A stretch of 64,000 nucleotides of DNA from Sphingomonas sp. RIT328 (GCF_000632225.1 NZ_JFYV01000053.1:62001-126000), one strand, 5' to 3'; shown: positions 55,225 through 64,000, counted from the first letter of the stretch. Notes: a model not told the origin generated them from the sequence alone. Numbers and translations are program-made.

Positions 55225-56097
55225 TCAGCGCCGGCGGCGGGCCGCCGCGGTGGCGCCGAAACCGGCGGCACCGGCACCGATCACCAGCGCCAGCACGAGG
55301 AGGAAGGAGGTGCGCGACGCGGCGCCGGCGGCGGCGTCGGTCGCCTGCTTGGCGGTGGCGATCGCCTGCGTCTTGGTGCGGACGACATCGGCCTTGGCGC
55401 GGCTGACCTGCGCCTGCGCCTCGGGGCGGCTGATCTTGCGCTGCGCGGCGACGATGTCGACGACGCGCGCTTCGGCCTGAGCGCCGTCGCTGCCGCCGCG
55501 GGCCATCGCCGGCAATTGCTTGGCGATTTCCTTCTGCGCCTGCTCGGGCGTCATCTGCGCCGGGTCGGCCGGCGCGTTCGACAGATAGGCGGAGGCTTCG
55601 TCACGGACGTCGCCCGCGTCGACGCCGGCGATCTGCGCGGCGCGCGGTGCGGCGGCGCTGATGCCGCTGCCCGCCGCGCCGGCGACCGCGCCGACGGTGC
55701 GGAAGGCGCCGCCGATGATGCCGCCGACCGCCGAAGTGAGCAGATACAGCGTCAGGATCAGCGTCACGCCCCAGACGGTGAGGCCGTGGACGAGCGCATC
55801 GAACCGGTCGTGCGCGCTGCTGACGCGCGCCGCCGCATAGCCGCCGGCCCCGAGCGCGATCACCGTGGTGATCAGCCAATAGATCCCCGCGCCGATGCCG
55901 AAGCCGGCGGCGCCGGGCGTCGTCCCCTCGACCGGGTCGACCATCGCCAGACCGATGCCGGTGCCGAGGATGCCGAGCACGAGCCGCACCGCGATCGCGA
56001 TGACCACCCCCGCGAACACCGCCCCCCACGACAGACGCTTGCCGCGCACCCCCGCCTGATCGGCCGGGAACGTCCCGGCCGTCGCATGTAAAGCCAT
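55225..56097 (-). CDS. Membrane protein, PhnA-like/YrzE-like
   Basis: 290 residues. RLSWGAVFAGVVIAIAVRLVL opens a set of about four membrane helices. A central Ala/Gly-rich part and a charged helical region (QAQVSRAKADVVRTKTQ) precede a last helix and an Arg-rich end. Similar proteins are often labelled PhnA-like in alphaproteobacteria with no evidence for that role. Downstream of the CsbD/LuxR stress genes, so a stress-related membrane function is plausible (inference). Confidence 0.75.
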   Translation of the reverse strand: MALHATAGTFPADQAGVRGKRLSWGAVFAGVVIAIAVRLVLGILGTGIGLAMVDPVEGTTPGAAGFGIGAGIYWLITTVIALGAGGYAAARVSSAHDRFDALVHGLTVWGVTLILTLYLLTSAVGGIIGGAFRTVGAVAGAAGSGISAAAPRAAQIAGVDAGDVRDEASAYLSNAPADPAQMTPEQAQKEIAKQLPAMARGGSDGAQAEARVVDIVAAQRKISRPEAQAQVSRAKADVVRTKTQAIATAKQATDAAAGAASRTSFLLVLALVIGAGAAGFGATAAARRRR

Positions 56098-56111
56098 ATA
56101 TACTCCTGTGG

Positions 56112-56267
56112 TTATTCTGGATCTTTGGGATCGGTCGGATCAGGCCGGTCGCACTGCTCGGCGCGTCCCTTGCGCACCGCCGCATCGTCGCCGAGCAACT
56201 TGCCGATCGTCTCGCGCGCCGCGCCCTTGGCGGCGCGGGTCGTGGCCTTGACGGGGGGCTTGCTCAT
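56112..56267 (-). CDS. Small CsbD-like stress protein
   Basis: 51 residues from the ATG at 56267. AAKGAARETIGKLLGDDAAVRKGRAEQ fits the CsbD repeat (GxxxExxGKxxGDxxxxxxG). CsbD proteins accumulate in general stress responses and have no known activity. The start overlaps the LuxR regulator stop (ATGA), so it is translated from the same transcript; the membrane protein gene follows 14 bp later. Confidence 0.75.
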   Translation of the reverse strand: MSKPPVKATTRAAKGAARETIGKLLGDDAAVRKGRAEQCDRPDPTDPKDPE

Positions 56268-57793
56268 CCGCCGCGTCCCGGCTGCAGCGCGATCGCGCCG
56301 TCGTCGAAGCCGCGCGCGCGTGCCCAGGCGGCGGCGGCGGTGCGGCGGTTGACGCCGATCTTGGCGTAGATCCGCGCGACATGGTTGCGCACCGTATTGC
56401 CCGAGACGTCGAGCGTCCGAGCGATGCTCTTGTCGTCGAGCCCGCGGCAGATCAGCGCCAGCACCTCGCGCTCGCGCGCGGTGAGCGCGTCGAGGCCGGG
56501 GCCGTCGCTGTTGGCCTGCGGTGCGCGCAGCCGGGCGAGCTTGTCCATGATCGAGCGACTGAACCAGCTCGTATCCTTCATCACCGCCTCGATCGCCTCG
56601 ACCAGTTCGAGTTCGGTCGCCTTGCGACGGGTGATGTCCTGGAACGCCCAGAGCAGGCAGGTCGCCTCGCCGACGGTGATCGTCTCGCTCGACACGACGC
56701 AGTCGATCGGATGGCCGTCCTGCGTGGTGATGCGCGCTTCGTGGTTGCGCAGGTCGCCGCCGGCGGCGAGCGCCGCCTCGACGCCGGCGCGCACCGTCTC
56801 GTCCGTCCACAGGCCGAGGTCGGCGAGAGATTGGCCGACGATCGCCTCGGCCTCATAGCCGGTGAGCGCCGCAAAGCTCGCGTTGATCTCGCACAGCACA
56901 TGGCCGTCGCGCGCGCCGATCGCCATCGCGACGGGGGCGAGCTGGAAGGTGCGGGTGAAGCGTTCCTCGCTGTGGCGCAGCGCCGCTTCGGTGCGGCGCC
57001 GCGGCTCGAGGTCGGCGAAGGTGAACAGCATGCACGGCTGATCGTCGAGCTCGATCGGCTGGCCGGCGACGATCACCAGACGCGTGCCGCCGCCGGGAAG
57101 CTGCAGCTCGGCCTCCATCTGCGGGATCGTCCGCCCCTCGCCGAGCCGCTGCTTGGCGAGGTCGCGGTCGCGCGCCGCGTGCAGCACGTCGATGTCGTAG
57201 ACGGTGCGGCCGAGCACCGCCTCGCGCTCGACGCCGAGCATCTCGAGGAACCCCTGGTTGACCTTGACGAAGCGCAGGTCGGCGAGGCGGCAGATCACCG
57301 CGGGCGCCGGATTGGCGTTGAACGACTGTTCGAACCGCTCCTCCGCCTCGTAGCGCGCGGTGACGTCCTGTATGATCATCACGACACAGGTGGGCGCGTC
57401 CTCGTCGGCGTCGTTGAGCACCAGGCTGCGCACCTGATGGACCCAGCGCGCCTCCTCCTCGCCCGCCACCGTCACCTCGACGACGACCTCGGAGAAGGCC
57501 TCGCCGGCGACGACGCGCTCGATCGGATAATCGTCGGCGGCAAGGCGGTGGTTGTTGCGATAGCGCAGGCGGAACCGCGCACGATAATCGTCGACCGTCT
57601 CGCCCAGTTGGTCGAGCCGTTCGACGCCGTGCATCGCCAAGGCCGCATCATTCGCCCAGAGCAGGCTCTGGTCGGGGTCGATCAGGATCACGCCCTCGTC
57701 GAGCCCGGCGATGATCTGGCGCAGGTGACGTAGGTCGCTGGTCGCGCGCAGGCTTTTGGGCAGCGTCGACATCGCCGGGCGCGCGTCGCTCAC
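56264..57793 (-). CDS. PAS-PAS-PAS-LuxR regulator without kinase or receiver
   Basis: About 509 residues from the GTG at 57793 (overlapping the upstream stop; the ATG at 57772 is an alternative). Three PAS-type sensor domains (roughly residues 20-145, 150-265 and 275-395; e.g. IIAGLDEGVILIDPDQSLLWAND and PVAMAIGARDGHVLCEINASF) lead to a C-terminal LuxR helix-turn-helix: LTAREREVLALICRGLDDKS and NTVRNHVARIYAKIGVNRRT. It could bind small ligands or cofactors and directly act on DNA. Flanked by CsbD genes on both sides. Confidence 0.87.
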   Translation of the reverse strand: MSDARPAMSTLPKSLRATSDLRHLRQIIAGLDEGVILIDPDQSLLWANDAALAMHGVERLDQLGETVDDYRARFRLRYRNNHRLAADDYPIERVVAGEAFSEVVVEVTVAGEEEARWVHQVRSLVLNDADEDAPTCVVMIIQDVTARYEAEERFEQSFNANPAPAVICRLADLRFVKVNQGFLEMLGVEREAVLGRTVYDIDVLHAARDRDLAKQRLGEGRTIPQMEAELQLPGGGTRLVIVAGQPIELDDQPCMLFTFADLEPRRRTEAALRHSEERFTRTFQLAPVAMAIGARDGHVLCEINASFAALTGYEAEAIVGQSLADLGLWTDETVRAGVEAALAAGGDLRNHEARITTQDGHPIDCVVSSETITVGEATCLLWAFQDITRRKATELELVEAIEAVMKDTSWFSRSIMDKLARLRAPQANSDGPGLDALTAREREVLALICRGLDDKSIARTLDVSGNTVRNHVARIYAKIGVNRRTAAAAWARARGFDDGAIALQPGRGG

Positions 57794-58158
57794 CCGTGGC
57801 GGCCGTGGACCAGCCAGCCGAGCGCATAGCCGGCCGCGGCGGCGGCAAGCGCCGCCCAGACCGCCGGGTGATCGTCGAGGCTGCGTGCCGCGACGGCGCG
57901 GCCGTGCTGTGCCGCCTCGCCCGCGCGGTGGCCGGCATCGGTCAGCGCCCCGCGTGCCTTGTCGGCGAGCGGCGGGATCGCATCGGCCACATCGCCGACC
58001 TTCTCCTGGGCGCGGCCGTAGAGGTTCTCGGCGGCACCGGCGACCTGATCGACGATGCCGTCCGCCTGCCACTCGCGCCTGTCGGCCACGTCGCCGACCG
58101 CTTTCTCAACCTTGCCGCCGACATAGCGGGCGCCACCGTGCCATTCATGGGTGTTCAT
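57790..58158 (-). CDS. CsbD family stress protein with C-terminal membrane anchor
   Basis: 122 residues. The N-terminal CsbD domain (GGARYVGGKVEKAVGDVADR) is followed by a second amphipathic repeat (LYGRAQEKVGDVADAIPPLADKAR) and a C-terminal hydrophobic helix (AALAAAAAGYALGWLVHG). First gene of the operon CsbD - PAS/LuxR - CsbD-like - membrane protein. An EcfG-type promoter match lies about 110 bp upstream. Confidence 0.85.
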   Translation of the reverse strand: MNTHEWHGGARYVGGKVEKAVGDVADRREWQADGIVDQVAGAAENLYGRAQEKVGDVADAIPPLADKARGALTDAGHRAGEAAQHGRAVAARSLDDHPAVWAALAAAAAGYALGWLVHGRHG

Positions 58159-58266
58159 ACGTTACTCCGGTCGCACGACCACCGGTCCGGCGCGACGGGC
58201 GACGGAGGCAGCCGGGCGGATTGCCGTGGTTGCAGGGATGCGGCCAAAGGGCCGTTATGGTCCTAC

Positions 58267-58291
58267 AACCTGGGTTAAGCTGATAAGTTCC
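58267..58291 (-). promoter_or_regulatory. EcfG-type general stress promoter match
   Basis: On the minus strand GGAAC (58291-58287), a 16-bp spacer and GGTT (58270-58267) match the alphaproteobacterial EcfG consensus GGAAC-N16/17-CGTT except for one base. It is upstream of the CsbD-regulator operon. The rest of the 304-bp region 58159-58462 holds the leader of that operon, an inverted repeat and the TonB receptor's leader; no further gene is seen. Confidence 0.6.
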
Positions 58292-58322
58292 TGGTAGCTT
58301 TCGGCCGTCGGATGGAGCGGCT

Positions 58323-58341
58323 TGTACCATGAGGGGGTACA
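58323..58341. promoter_or_regulatory. Inverted repeat upstream of the TonB receptor gene
   Basis: TGTACC (58323-58328), spacer ATGAGGG, GGTACA (58336-58341). A short perfect palindrome about 120 bp upstream of the receptor start; possibly a regulator site, but with no further support. Confidence 0.3.
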
Positions 58342-58462
58342 GACGCGGTTTGTGCGGCTCGGATGAGCCATGTCGCAAAACCGCGATGCAAACGTCATAC
58401 GTCCGAAACGAACCGACCGCATCGGGCCCGGCAATGGTTCGCCATCAACGGGGGAAAATCTG

Positions 58463-60910
58463 ATGTTCGTCACGTCCAAGGCCGCGCTGCGGCTGCTCGC
58501 CGCGAGCGCTTTGTCATCGACGCTGCTCGTCTCGCCGGCGCTCGCCGATCCGCAGGCGGTCGCCGCCGCGGCCAGTGCCGAACCGGCGCAGACCGCCGAC
58601 CAGCTCGGGGACATCGTCGTCACGGCCGAGAAGCGCCCGCAGAATGCGCAGAAGACGCCGATCTCGATCAGCGTGATGAGCGGCGACGACCTTGCCAACC
58701 GCCATGTCGTGTCGCTGGTCGACCTGGGGGACGGGGCGATCCCGTCGCTCAAGGTCGCGCCCTTCTACTCCCGCAATTCGGCACTGATCGTCAACATCCG
58801 CGGCGTCGGCGTGCTCGGCGACAGCAACCAGCCGGCGCGCGACCAGGGCGTCGGCGTCTATGTCGACGGCGTCTATCTCGGCCGGGCGCAGGGCCTCGGC
58901 ACCGCCCTGTTCGATATCGACAATGTCGAAGTGCTGAAAGGACCGCAGGGAACGCTGTTCGGTCGCAACACCGAAGGCGGTGCGCTCAACATCGTCACCA
59001 AGCGGCCGAGCGGCCATTTCCATCTCAACACGATCGCCGGCGTCAGCAATTATGGCGGAGCGAAGGGAGAGGTGCATCTCGATCTGCCGGCCGTTAACGA
59101 CCTCAGCGTCAAGATCGACGCGGTGGTCGCGCACCGCGGCCCGCTGGTGCGCAATCCGCTCGACGGCGCGGAGGGGTTCAACGCCTATGACAAGCGCGGC
59201 CTGCGCTACGAATTGCTGTGGAAACCGGCGACGGGGTTCAGCGCCGATTACGCCTTCGACACCTCCTACGACGCGTCGACGCCGCTCTACCTGCAATTGC
59301 TCGCGCCGGGCAGCTACACGCAGGCGCCGCTCGGCGTGGTGCAGGGCCGGCGCGCCCGCAACGCCGCGGTCGGCGTGCCGCAGCAGCCGAGCGTCGGCAA
59401 GGTCCGCGGCAACCAGCTGACGCTCGCCTATGAGCCGGCGGCGTCGCTGACCGTCAAGTCGATCAGCGCCTATCGCACGATGACGCAGACCCAATATGAC
59501 AATGGCTCGGCATCGACGACGCTGTCCGCCAAGGACGGGGTCTTCACGACCAAGGACGCGCGGGGCAATACCATCCCCTGGGTCTTCGCCCGCTACAGCC
59601 TCGCCGATTTCCGCCAGAACCAGTTCAGCCAGGAAGTGCAGCTGATCGGCGACCTGCCGGACATCAAGTTCGTCGCCGGCGCGCTTTATTACCAGGAGCA
59701 TGTCGAGGATAACGCCCGCGCCTTCTACACCGATCAGTGCAGCAATGCGCGGTGCACGGGCTATGTCATCCTGCCACCCAATTTCCGCACCGACGTGATC
59801 AATTATGCCGCGCTGCCGCTCGACTATACCGCGCAACGGATCGACCGGGCGAGCTATGTGACGACGCGCAGCATCGGCGCCTTCGGTCAGGCGACGTGGT
59901 CGCCGACGGCGCTCGACGATCGCGTCCATGTCACCGGCGGGCTGCGCTGGACGCGGGACAGCAAATTGGGAACCTTGCTGACCGTCAACGGCAAGCTGCC
60001 GGTCGACCGCGCCGGCGTGTCGCGGCAATTGCCGCTCGATGCGCACTGGTCGCGGATCGATCCGATGGTCAATGTCGCGGTCGATGCGACGCGCGACGTC
60101 CATATCTACGGCAAGTGGAGCACCGGCTATAAGTCGGGCGGCGCCAATTCGCGCAGCCAGGAATATGATGCCTTCAATCCGGAAACGGTGTCGGTGTTCG
60201 AGATCGGCGCCAAAACCGAATTCCTCGATCATCGCGCGCGCTTCAACCTCGCCGCTTATGCTGGGACGTACAAGGACATCCAGGTCGACTTCCAGCGGCC
60301 CTATATCGACGGCAAGAACGGCGCGACGACGCGGACGACGATCGCGACGCTCAACGCGCCGGGCACCGGCGGCATTCATGGGCTGGAGGCGGAGCTGACC
60401 GTGCTGCCGGCGCGCGGGCTGACGCTGCACGGCAGCTATGCGCATACCTATGTACATATCCCCGCCGCGGTGAACCCCTATCCCAACGCCAAGGGCGACG
60501 TCAGCGCGCTCGCGGTGCCGATCTACCAGCCTTATACGCCGAGCGATTCGGCGAGCGTGGCGGTCGATTACGAAACGCCCGTGCCCGGCGCGACGCTGCG
60601 CGCGCATCTCGACGGCAATTACGATTCGGGCTTCTTCAGCGACTCGAAGGACCCGGTCTATGTCGGGCCGGGTGCCGCGGCGAACGTCTATCAGCCCAAG
60701 GGCGACAGTGCCGTCCTGGTCAACGGCACGCTCGGGCTGGCGGACATCGCGATGGGGCAGGGCGACGCCCGGCTCGCGGTGTCGCTATGGGCGCGCAACC
60801 TGCTGAACGAACAGCATGTCTTCTACAAATCGCTGGCGGTGACCACCGGCCTGTCCGGCTTCTATAACGAGCCGCGCACATTGGGCGTGCAGGCGCAGGT
60901 GACCTTCTGA
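58463..60910 (+). CDS. TonB-dependent receptor
   Basis: 815 residues from the ATG at 58463 (GGGGG ribosome-binding site); the signal peptide ends near SPALAD. A TonB-box-like segment (GDIVVTAEKR) and the plug (VVSLVDLG, VRIRGVG-like INIRGVGVLGDS, LFGRNTEGGALNIVT) come first, then a barrel with a conserved terminal Phe (QAQVTF). It imports a large or scarce substrate through the outer membrane. Its ligand is unknown. It is coupled (TGATG) to a secreted phosphatase gene. Confidence 0.93.
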   Translation: MFVTSKAALRLLAASALSSTLLVSPALADPQAVAAAASAEPAQTADQLGDIVVTAEKRPQNAQKTPISISVMSGDDLANRHVVSLVDLGDGAIPSLKVAPFYSRNSALIVNIRGVGVLGDSNQPARDQGVGVYVDGVYLGRAQGLGTALFDIDNVEVLKGPQGTLFGRNTEGGALNIVTKRPSGHFHLNTIAGVSNYGGAKGEVHLDLPAVNDLSVKIDAVVAHRGPLVRNPLDGAEGFNAYDKRGLRYELLWKPATGFSADYAFDTSYDASTPLYLQLLAPGSYTQAPLGVVQGRRARNAAVGVPQQPSVGKVRGNQLTLAYEPAASLTVKSISAYRTMTQTQYDNGSASTTLSAKDGVFTTKDARGNTIPWVFARYSLADFRQNQFSQEVQLIGDLPDIKFVAGALYYQEHVEDNARAFYTDQCSNARCTGYVILPPNFRTDVINYAALPLDYTAQRIDRASYVTTRSIGAFGQATWSPTALDDRVHVTGGLRWTRDSKLGTLLTVNGKLPVDRAGVSRQLPLDAHWSRIDPMVNVAVDATRDVHIYGKWSTGYKSGGANSRSQEYDAFNPETVSVFEIGAKTEFLDHRARFNLAAYAGTYKDIQVDFQRPYIDGKNGATTRTTIATLNAPGTGGIHGLEAELTVLPARGLTLHGSYAHTYVHIPAAVNPYPNAKGDVSALAVPIYQPYTPSDSASVAVDYETPVPGATLRAHLDGNYDSGFFSDSKDPVYVGPGAAANVYQPKGDSAVLVNGTLGLADIAMGQGDARLAVSLWARNLLNEQHVFYKSLAVTTGLSGFYNEPRTLGVQAQVTF

Positions 60911-61770
60911 TGAGTCGGCGCGGCGTGATCGCGCTGGCGCTCGTCGCCATGGTGCACGCCGCGCCGGTGGCGCCGGCGCCGGCGCAGGTGCGTCCGGCAC
61001 CGCCCGCCGGGCCGGTGTCGCAACGCCTGATCCCCTTGCAGGGCGGGCGCAATTTTCGCGATCTCGGCGGCTATCGCACCGCCGACGGGCGGCAGGTCCG
61101 CTGGGGGCTGCTCTACCGGTCGGGATCGATGCACGGGCTGACCGCGGCGGATTTCGCCGAGCTGCGCCGGCGCGGCATCCGCACCGTCTGCGATCTGCGC
61201 GACAGCCGCGAACGCGGCGCCGAGCCGGTGGCATGGCCCGCGCCGGCGCCGCGGGTGCTGAGCGACGATTATGCGCTCGACATGTCTGACTGGCTTCCCG
61301 CCGGGCCGATGCGGGGCTGGACGGCGGAGGCGGCACGCGCGGCGATGACCGCCAGCTATCCGCGGCTGCTCGACCAGTTCCGCGGCCAGTATCGGCGGAT
61401 GTTCGCCGAATTGCTCGCCGGCCATGTGCCGCTCGCCTTCAATTGTTCGGCGGGCAAGGATCGCACCGGCGTCGCCGCGGCGCTGCTGCTCACCGCGCTG
61501 GACGTGCCGCGCGAAACGGTGATCGCGGATTATCTGCTCACCAACCGCTATCTCGACGCCGCGACGCTCGCCGCCGCTCCGGCGAGCGCCGGCTGGTCGC
61601 AGCTGCCGCCGGGAGTGCTGACGGCGATGACCGCGGCGGACCGGCGCTATATCGAAGCGGCGCTGGCGGTGCTCGACCGCCACCCGGGTGGCGCAACCGG
61701 GTGGTTGCATGAGGCGATGGGGCTGAGCGACGCGGATCTCACACGGCTGCGTCTGTTGTACCTCGAGTAA
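60910..61770 (+). CDS. Exported tyrosine-protein phosphatase (Y_phosphatase3)
   Basis: 286 residues with a Sec signal peptide (MSRRGVIALALVAMVHAAP). GGRNFRDLGGYRTADGRQVRWGLLYRSG is the typical front of the PF13350 family, and the active-site P-loop is NCSAGKDRTG (CX5R). Homologues dephosphorylate phosphotyrosine or phosphoinositides. Translation is coupled to the TonB receptor (TGATG). The export suggests it frees phosphate or a ligand in the periplasm; this is inference. Confidence 0.9.
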   Translation: MSRRGVIALALVAMVHAAPVAPAPAQVRPAPPAGPVSQRLIPLQGGRNFRDLGGYRTADGRQVRWGLLYRSGSMHGLTAADFAELRRRGIRTVCDLRDSRERGAEPVAWPAPAPRVLSDDYALDMSDWLPAGPMRGWTAEAARAAMTASYPRLLDQFRGQYRRMFAELLAGHVPLAFNCSAGKDRTGVAAALLLTALDVPRETVIADYLLTNRYLDAATLAAAPASAGWSQLPPGVLTAMTAADRRYIEAALAVLDRHPGGATGWLHEAMGLSDADLTRLRLLYLE

Positions 61771-62932
61771 GGCGCGCGCCGGCCCGACCGAGCGGCTGAC
61801 GCGCCGCCACCAGCAGCAGCGCCAGCGCCGCCGCCGCCGTCGCCGCGCCCGCCAGTGCCACCGCCGGCAGGCCGAGCCCGGCGGCGATCACCCCGCCGCC
61901 CAAGGCCGCGCCGATCGCATTGCCGAGGTTGAACGCGCCGATGTTCATCGCCGAGGCGAGGTTGGGCGCCTCGCCCGCCGCCGCCATCACCTGCATCTGC
62001 AAGGGCGGCACGGTCGCGAAGCTGGCGATGCCCCAGATCAGGATCGCGGCGGCGGCGGTGAGCGGGGCGTGCATCAGCCAGGCGAAGGCGAGCAGCACCA
62101 GCGTCAGCAGCCCGAGCATCGCGGCGAGCGCGCGCGTCACCGATCGGTCGGCGAGCCGGCCGCCGAGCGTGTTGCCGATCGTCGCGCCGACGCCGAACAG
62201 CATCAGCGACACGGTGACCATCGCCGTCGAGGCGTGGGCGACATCGCGCAGGATCGGCACGATATAGGTGAAGACGGTGAACACCCCGCCGAAGCCGAGC
62301 GTGGTCAGCGCCAGCGCGAGCAGCACGCGCGGGCGACCGAGCACGCGCAGCTCGGCGGCGAGGTCCACCCCCGCCGGCGCGGGCAGCGGCGGCAGCGCGA
62401 GGCGCAGCGCCGCCATCGCCACCGCGCCGATCGCGGCGATGCCGGCGAAGGCGGGACGCCAGCCGATCGTCTCGCCCGCCCAGGTGGCGAGTGGCACGCC
62501 GCCGATCGTCGCCACCGTCAGCCCGGTGAACATCGCCGCGACCGCGCCGGCGCGTCGCTCGGGCGGCACCAGCCCCGCCGCGACCACCGCGCCGACGCCG
62601 AAGAAGGCGCCGTGGTTGAACGCGGTGACGACGCGCGCCGCCATCAGCAGCGCATAGCCGCCGGCGAGCGCGGACAGCGCGTTGCCGAGCGTGAAGATCG
62701 CCATCAGCGCGATCAGCAGCGTGCGGCGATCGAGTCGCGCGGTGGTCAGCGTCATCAGCGGCGCGCCGATCAGGACGCCGAGCGCATAGGCGCTGACCAG
62801 CAGGCCCGCCGAGGGGATCGAGACGTGCAGGTCTGCGGCGATCACGGGCAACATGCCCATCGGCGCGAACTCGGTGACGCCGATGCCGAAGGCGCCGATC
62901 GCCAACGCGAGGAGGCCCGGATTGAGCTTCAT
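61739..62932 (-). CDS. MFS transporter, AraJ-like
   Basis: 397 residues, twelve membrane helices. GIGVTEFAPMGMLPVIAADL opens the protein, as in the DHA1/AraJ sugar or drug exporters; loop LDRRTLLIAL is the MFS signature. It exports sugars or toxic compounds. Convergent with the phosphatase gene (32-bp overlap) and 13 bp downstream of the aldo/keto reductase gene on the same strand, so the two likely share a transcript. Confidence 0.9.
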   Translation of the reverse strand: MKLNPGLLALAIGAFGIGVTEFAPMGMLPVIAADLHVSIPSAGLLVSAYALGVLIGAPLMTLTTARLDRRTLLIALMAIFTLGNALSALAGGYALLMAARVVTAFNHGAFFGVGAVVAAGLVPPERRAGAVAAMFTGLTVATIGGVPLATWAGETIGWRPAFAGIAAIGAVAMAALRLALPPLPAPAGVDLAAELRVLGRPRVLLALALTTLGFGGVFTVFTYIVPILRDVAHASTAMVTVSLMLFGVGATIGNTLGGRLADRSVTRALAAMLGLLTLVLLAFAWLMHAPLTAAAAILIWGIASFATVPPLQMQVMAAAGEAPNLASAMNIGAFNLGNAIGAALGGGVIAAGLGLPAVALAGAATAAAALALLLVAARQPLGRAGARLTRGTTDAAV

Positions 62933-62945
62933 GACCGGCCTCCGC

Positions 62946-63983
62946 TCAGACCAGCCGCGGCGCGAGGCGGGCGAAGCCCTCCTGCTGGCGATAGGGCGTG
63001 TGGGGATAGGGCGGGAGCTCCTCGCTCGCCGCGTCGAGTGCGGCGATCTGCCCGGGGCTGAGCGTCCAGCCGACCGCGCCGAGATTGTCGCGCAGCTGCG
63101 CCTCGTCGCGCGCGCCGATGATCACCGAGGCGACCGTCGGCCGTCGTAACAGCCAGTTGAGCGCGACCTGCGGCACCGTCCGCCCGGTCTCGGCGGCGAC
63201 CGCCTCGAGCGCATCGACGACGCGGTAGAGATGCTCGTCCGCGACCGGCGGCGCGAAGGCGGCGGTGTCATGCAGGCGGCTGTCCGCGGGGATCGGGCGA
63301 TCGCGACCGATCCTGCCCGTCAGCCGGCCCCAGCCGAGCGGGCTCCACACCAGAGCGCCGACGCCCTGGTCGGCGGCGAGCGGCATCAGCTCCCACTCAT
63401 AGGCGCGGCCGATCAGCGAGTAATAGACCTGATGCGCGACCAGCCGCGGCCAGCCGTGGCGATCCGCGACCGCTTGGGCCTTCATCAGCTGCCAGCTGGG
63501 ATAGTTGGAGACGCCGGCGTAGCGGACCTTGCCCGCGGCGATCAGCCGGTCGAGCGTCGCCATCAGCTCCTCGGCCGGGGTGTGCGCGTCATAGGCGTGG
63601 AGCTGGAGCAGATCGATGTGATCGGTGCCGAGCCGCCGCAACGAGTCCTCCACCGCGCGGATCAGCCGCGCGCGCGAGGCGCCCCAGTCCTGCGGACCGT
63701 CGCCCATCGGCAGGCCGGTCTTGGTCGAGACCAGCACCGCGTCGCGCCGGCCCTTGATGGCCGCGCCGAGCACCTCCTCCGACGCGCCGTCCGAGTAGAC
63801 GTCGGCGGTGTCGAACAATGTGACGCCCGCGTCGAGGCAGATGTCGAGCAGGCGGCGCGCCTCGGCGGCGTCACTCTGCCCCCAGGCGCCGAAGAAGGCG
63901 CCCTTGCCGCCGAAGGTCGCGGTGCCGAACGACAGCGCCGGCACGCGCAGCCCCGACGATCCGAGTTGCCGATAGTCCATCAT
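62946..63983 (-). CDS. Aldo/keto reductase
   Basis: 345 residues. TIM barrel of the AKR superfamily with FDTADVYSDG (Asp, Tyr), KTGLP (Lys), QLHAYD (His) of the catalytic tetrad and the NADPH-binding ending GARDEAQLRDNLGAVGW. It reduces aldehydes or ketones with NADPH; the substrate is unknown. Two adjacent ATGs (63983, 63980) are possible; the second is better placed after AAGGTGA. Confidence 0.93.
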   Translation of the reverse strand: MMDYRQLGSSGLRVPALSFGTATFGGKGAFFGAWGQSDAAEARRLLDICLDAGVTLFDTADVYSDGASEEVLGAAIKGRRDAVLVSTKTGLPMGDGPQDWGASRARLIRAVEDSLRRLGTDHIDLLQLHAYDAHTPAEELMATLDRLIAAGKVRYAGVSNYPSWQLMKAQAVADRHGWPRLVAHQVYYSLIGRAYEWELMPLAADQGVGALVWSPLGWGRLTGRIGRDRPIPADSRLHDTAAFAPPVADEHLYRVVDALEAVAAETGRTVPQVALNWLLRRPTVASVIIGARDEAQLRDNLGAVGWTLSPGQIAALDAASEELPPYPHTPYRQQEGFARLAPRLV

Positions 63984-64000
63984 TCACCTTTTGCTGTCCG

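Overview
The window looks like chromosomal DNA of an alphaproteobacterium of the order Sphingomonadales, most likely Sphingomonas or a close relative. The evidence is the very high GC content, gene order (DUF3576-leuS-lptE-holA; zinc-ribbon protein next to ftsEX; crtY-crtI), carotenoid genes, a large TonB-dependent receptor, and intergenic inverted repeats of the kind sphingomonads carry in many copies. The species assignment is inference; no rRNA is present. Coding density is very high, many neighbours overlap by 4 bp (ATGA/GTGA), and several convergent pairs overlap at their 3' ends.

Layout. 1-5100: end of a dienelactone hydrolase gene, then the minus-strand operon DUF3576-leuS-lptE-holA, where leuS carries an in-frame palindromic repeat. 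5.2-13 kb: small housekeeping genes (thiE-like, yggS, HAD phosphatase, ankyrin protein, SCO1, YcgN-like protein, YgjP-like metallopeptidase, a class A PBP, msrB). 13-16.5 kb: a tightly overlapping type III polyketide synthase / methyltransferase / flavoprotein operon with a divergent MarR-like gene. 16.5-18 kb: a low-GC islet, a putative polymorphic toxin and its immunity-like partner, just downstream of tRNA-Leu(GAG). 18-24.5 kb: MATE exporter, zinc-ribbon protein, ftsE-ftsX-ydcF-plsC, aminotransferase. 24.7-30 kb: crtI, crtY, a GNAT, a membrane di-iron hydroxylase, DUF2141 and MipA proteins.

30.1-36 kb is the most distinctive region. An ECF sigma factor and its anti-sigma factor face four tandem ferritin-like (PCC13-62 type) genes with Tat signals. 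These alternate soluble-periplasmic / lipoprotein / soluble / lipoprotein, as expected if a two-gene unit was duplicated. Next come a TPP riboswitch and thiC (36-38 kb), hypothetical genes, a DUF427 gene, a yefM-yoeB toxin-antitoxin pair with a perfect operator palindrome, ung, a PhnA-like protein without zinc cysteines, an S41 protease, pepN, an SDR protein, a DMT permease, threonine aldolase, a SleB hydrolase, a second class A PBP, an FMN reductase and a dicarboxylate symporter (38-54 kb).

54-58.3 kb holds a probable general-stress operon: two CsbD-like proteins flank a PAS-PAS-PAS-LuxR regulator, a membrane protein follows, and an EcfG-type promoter match lies upstream. The window ends with a TonB receptor coupled to a secreted tyrosine phosphatase, an MFS exporter and an aldo/keto reductase. 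No rRNA, CRISPR array, insertion sequence or complete prophage was seen.
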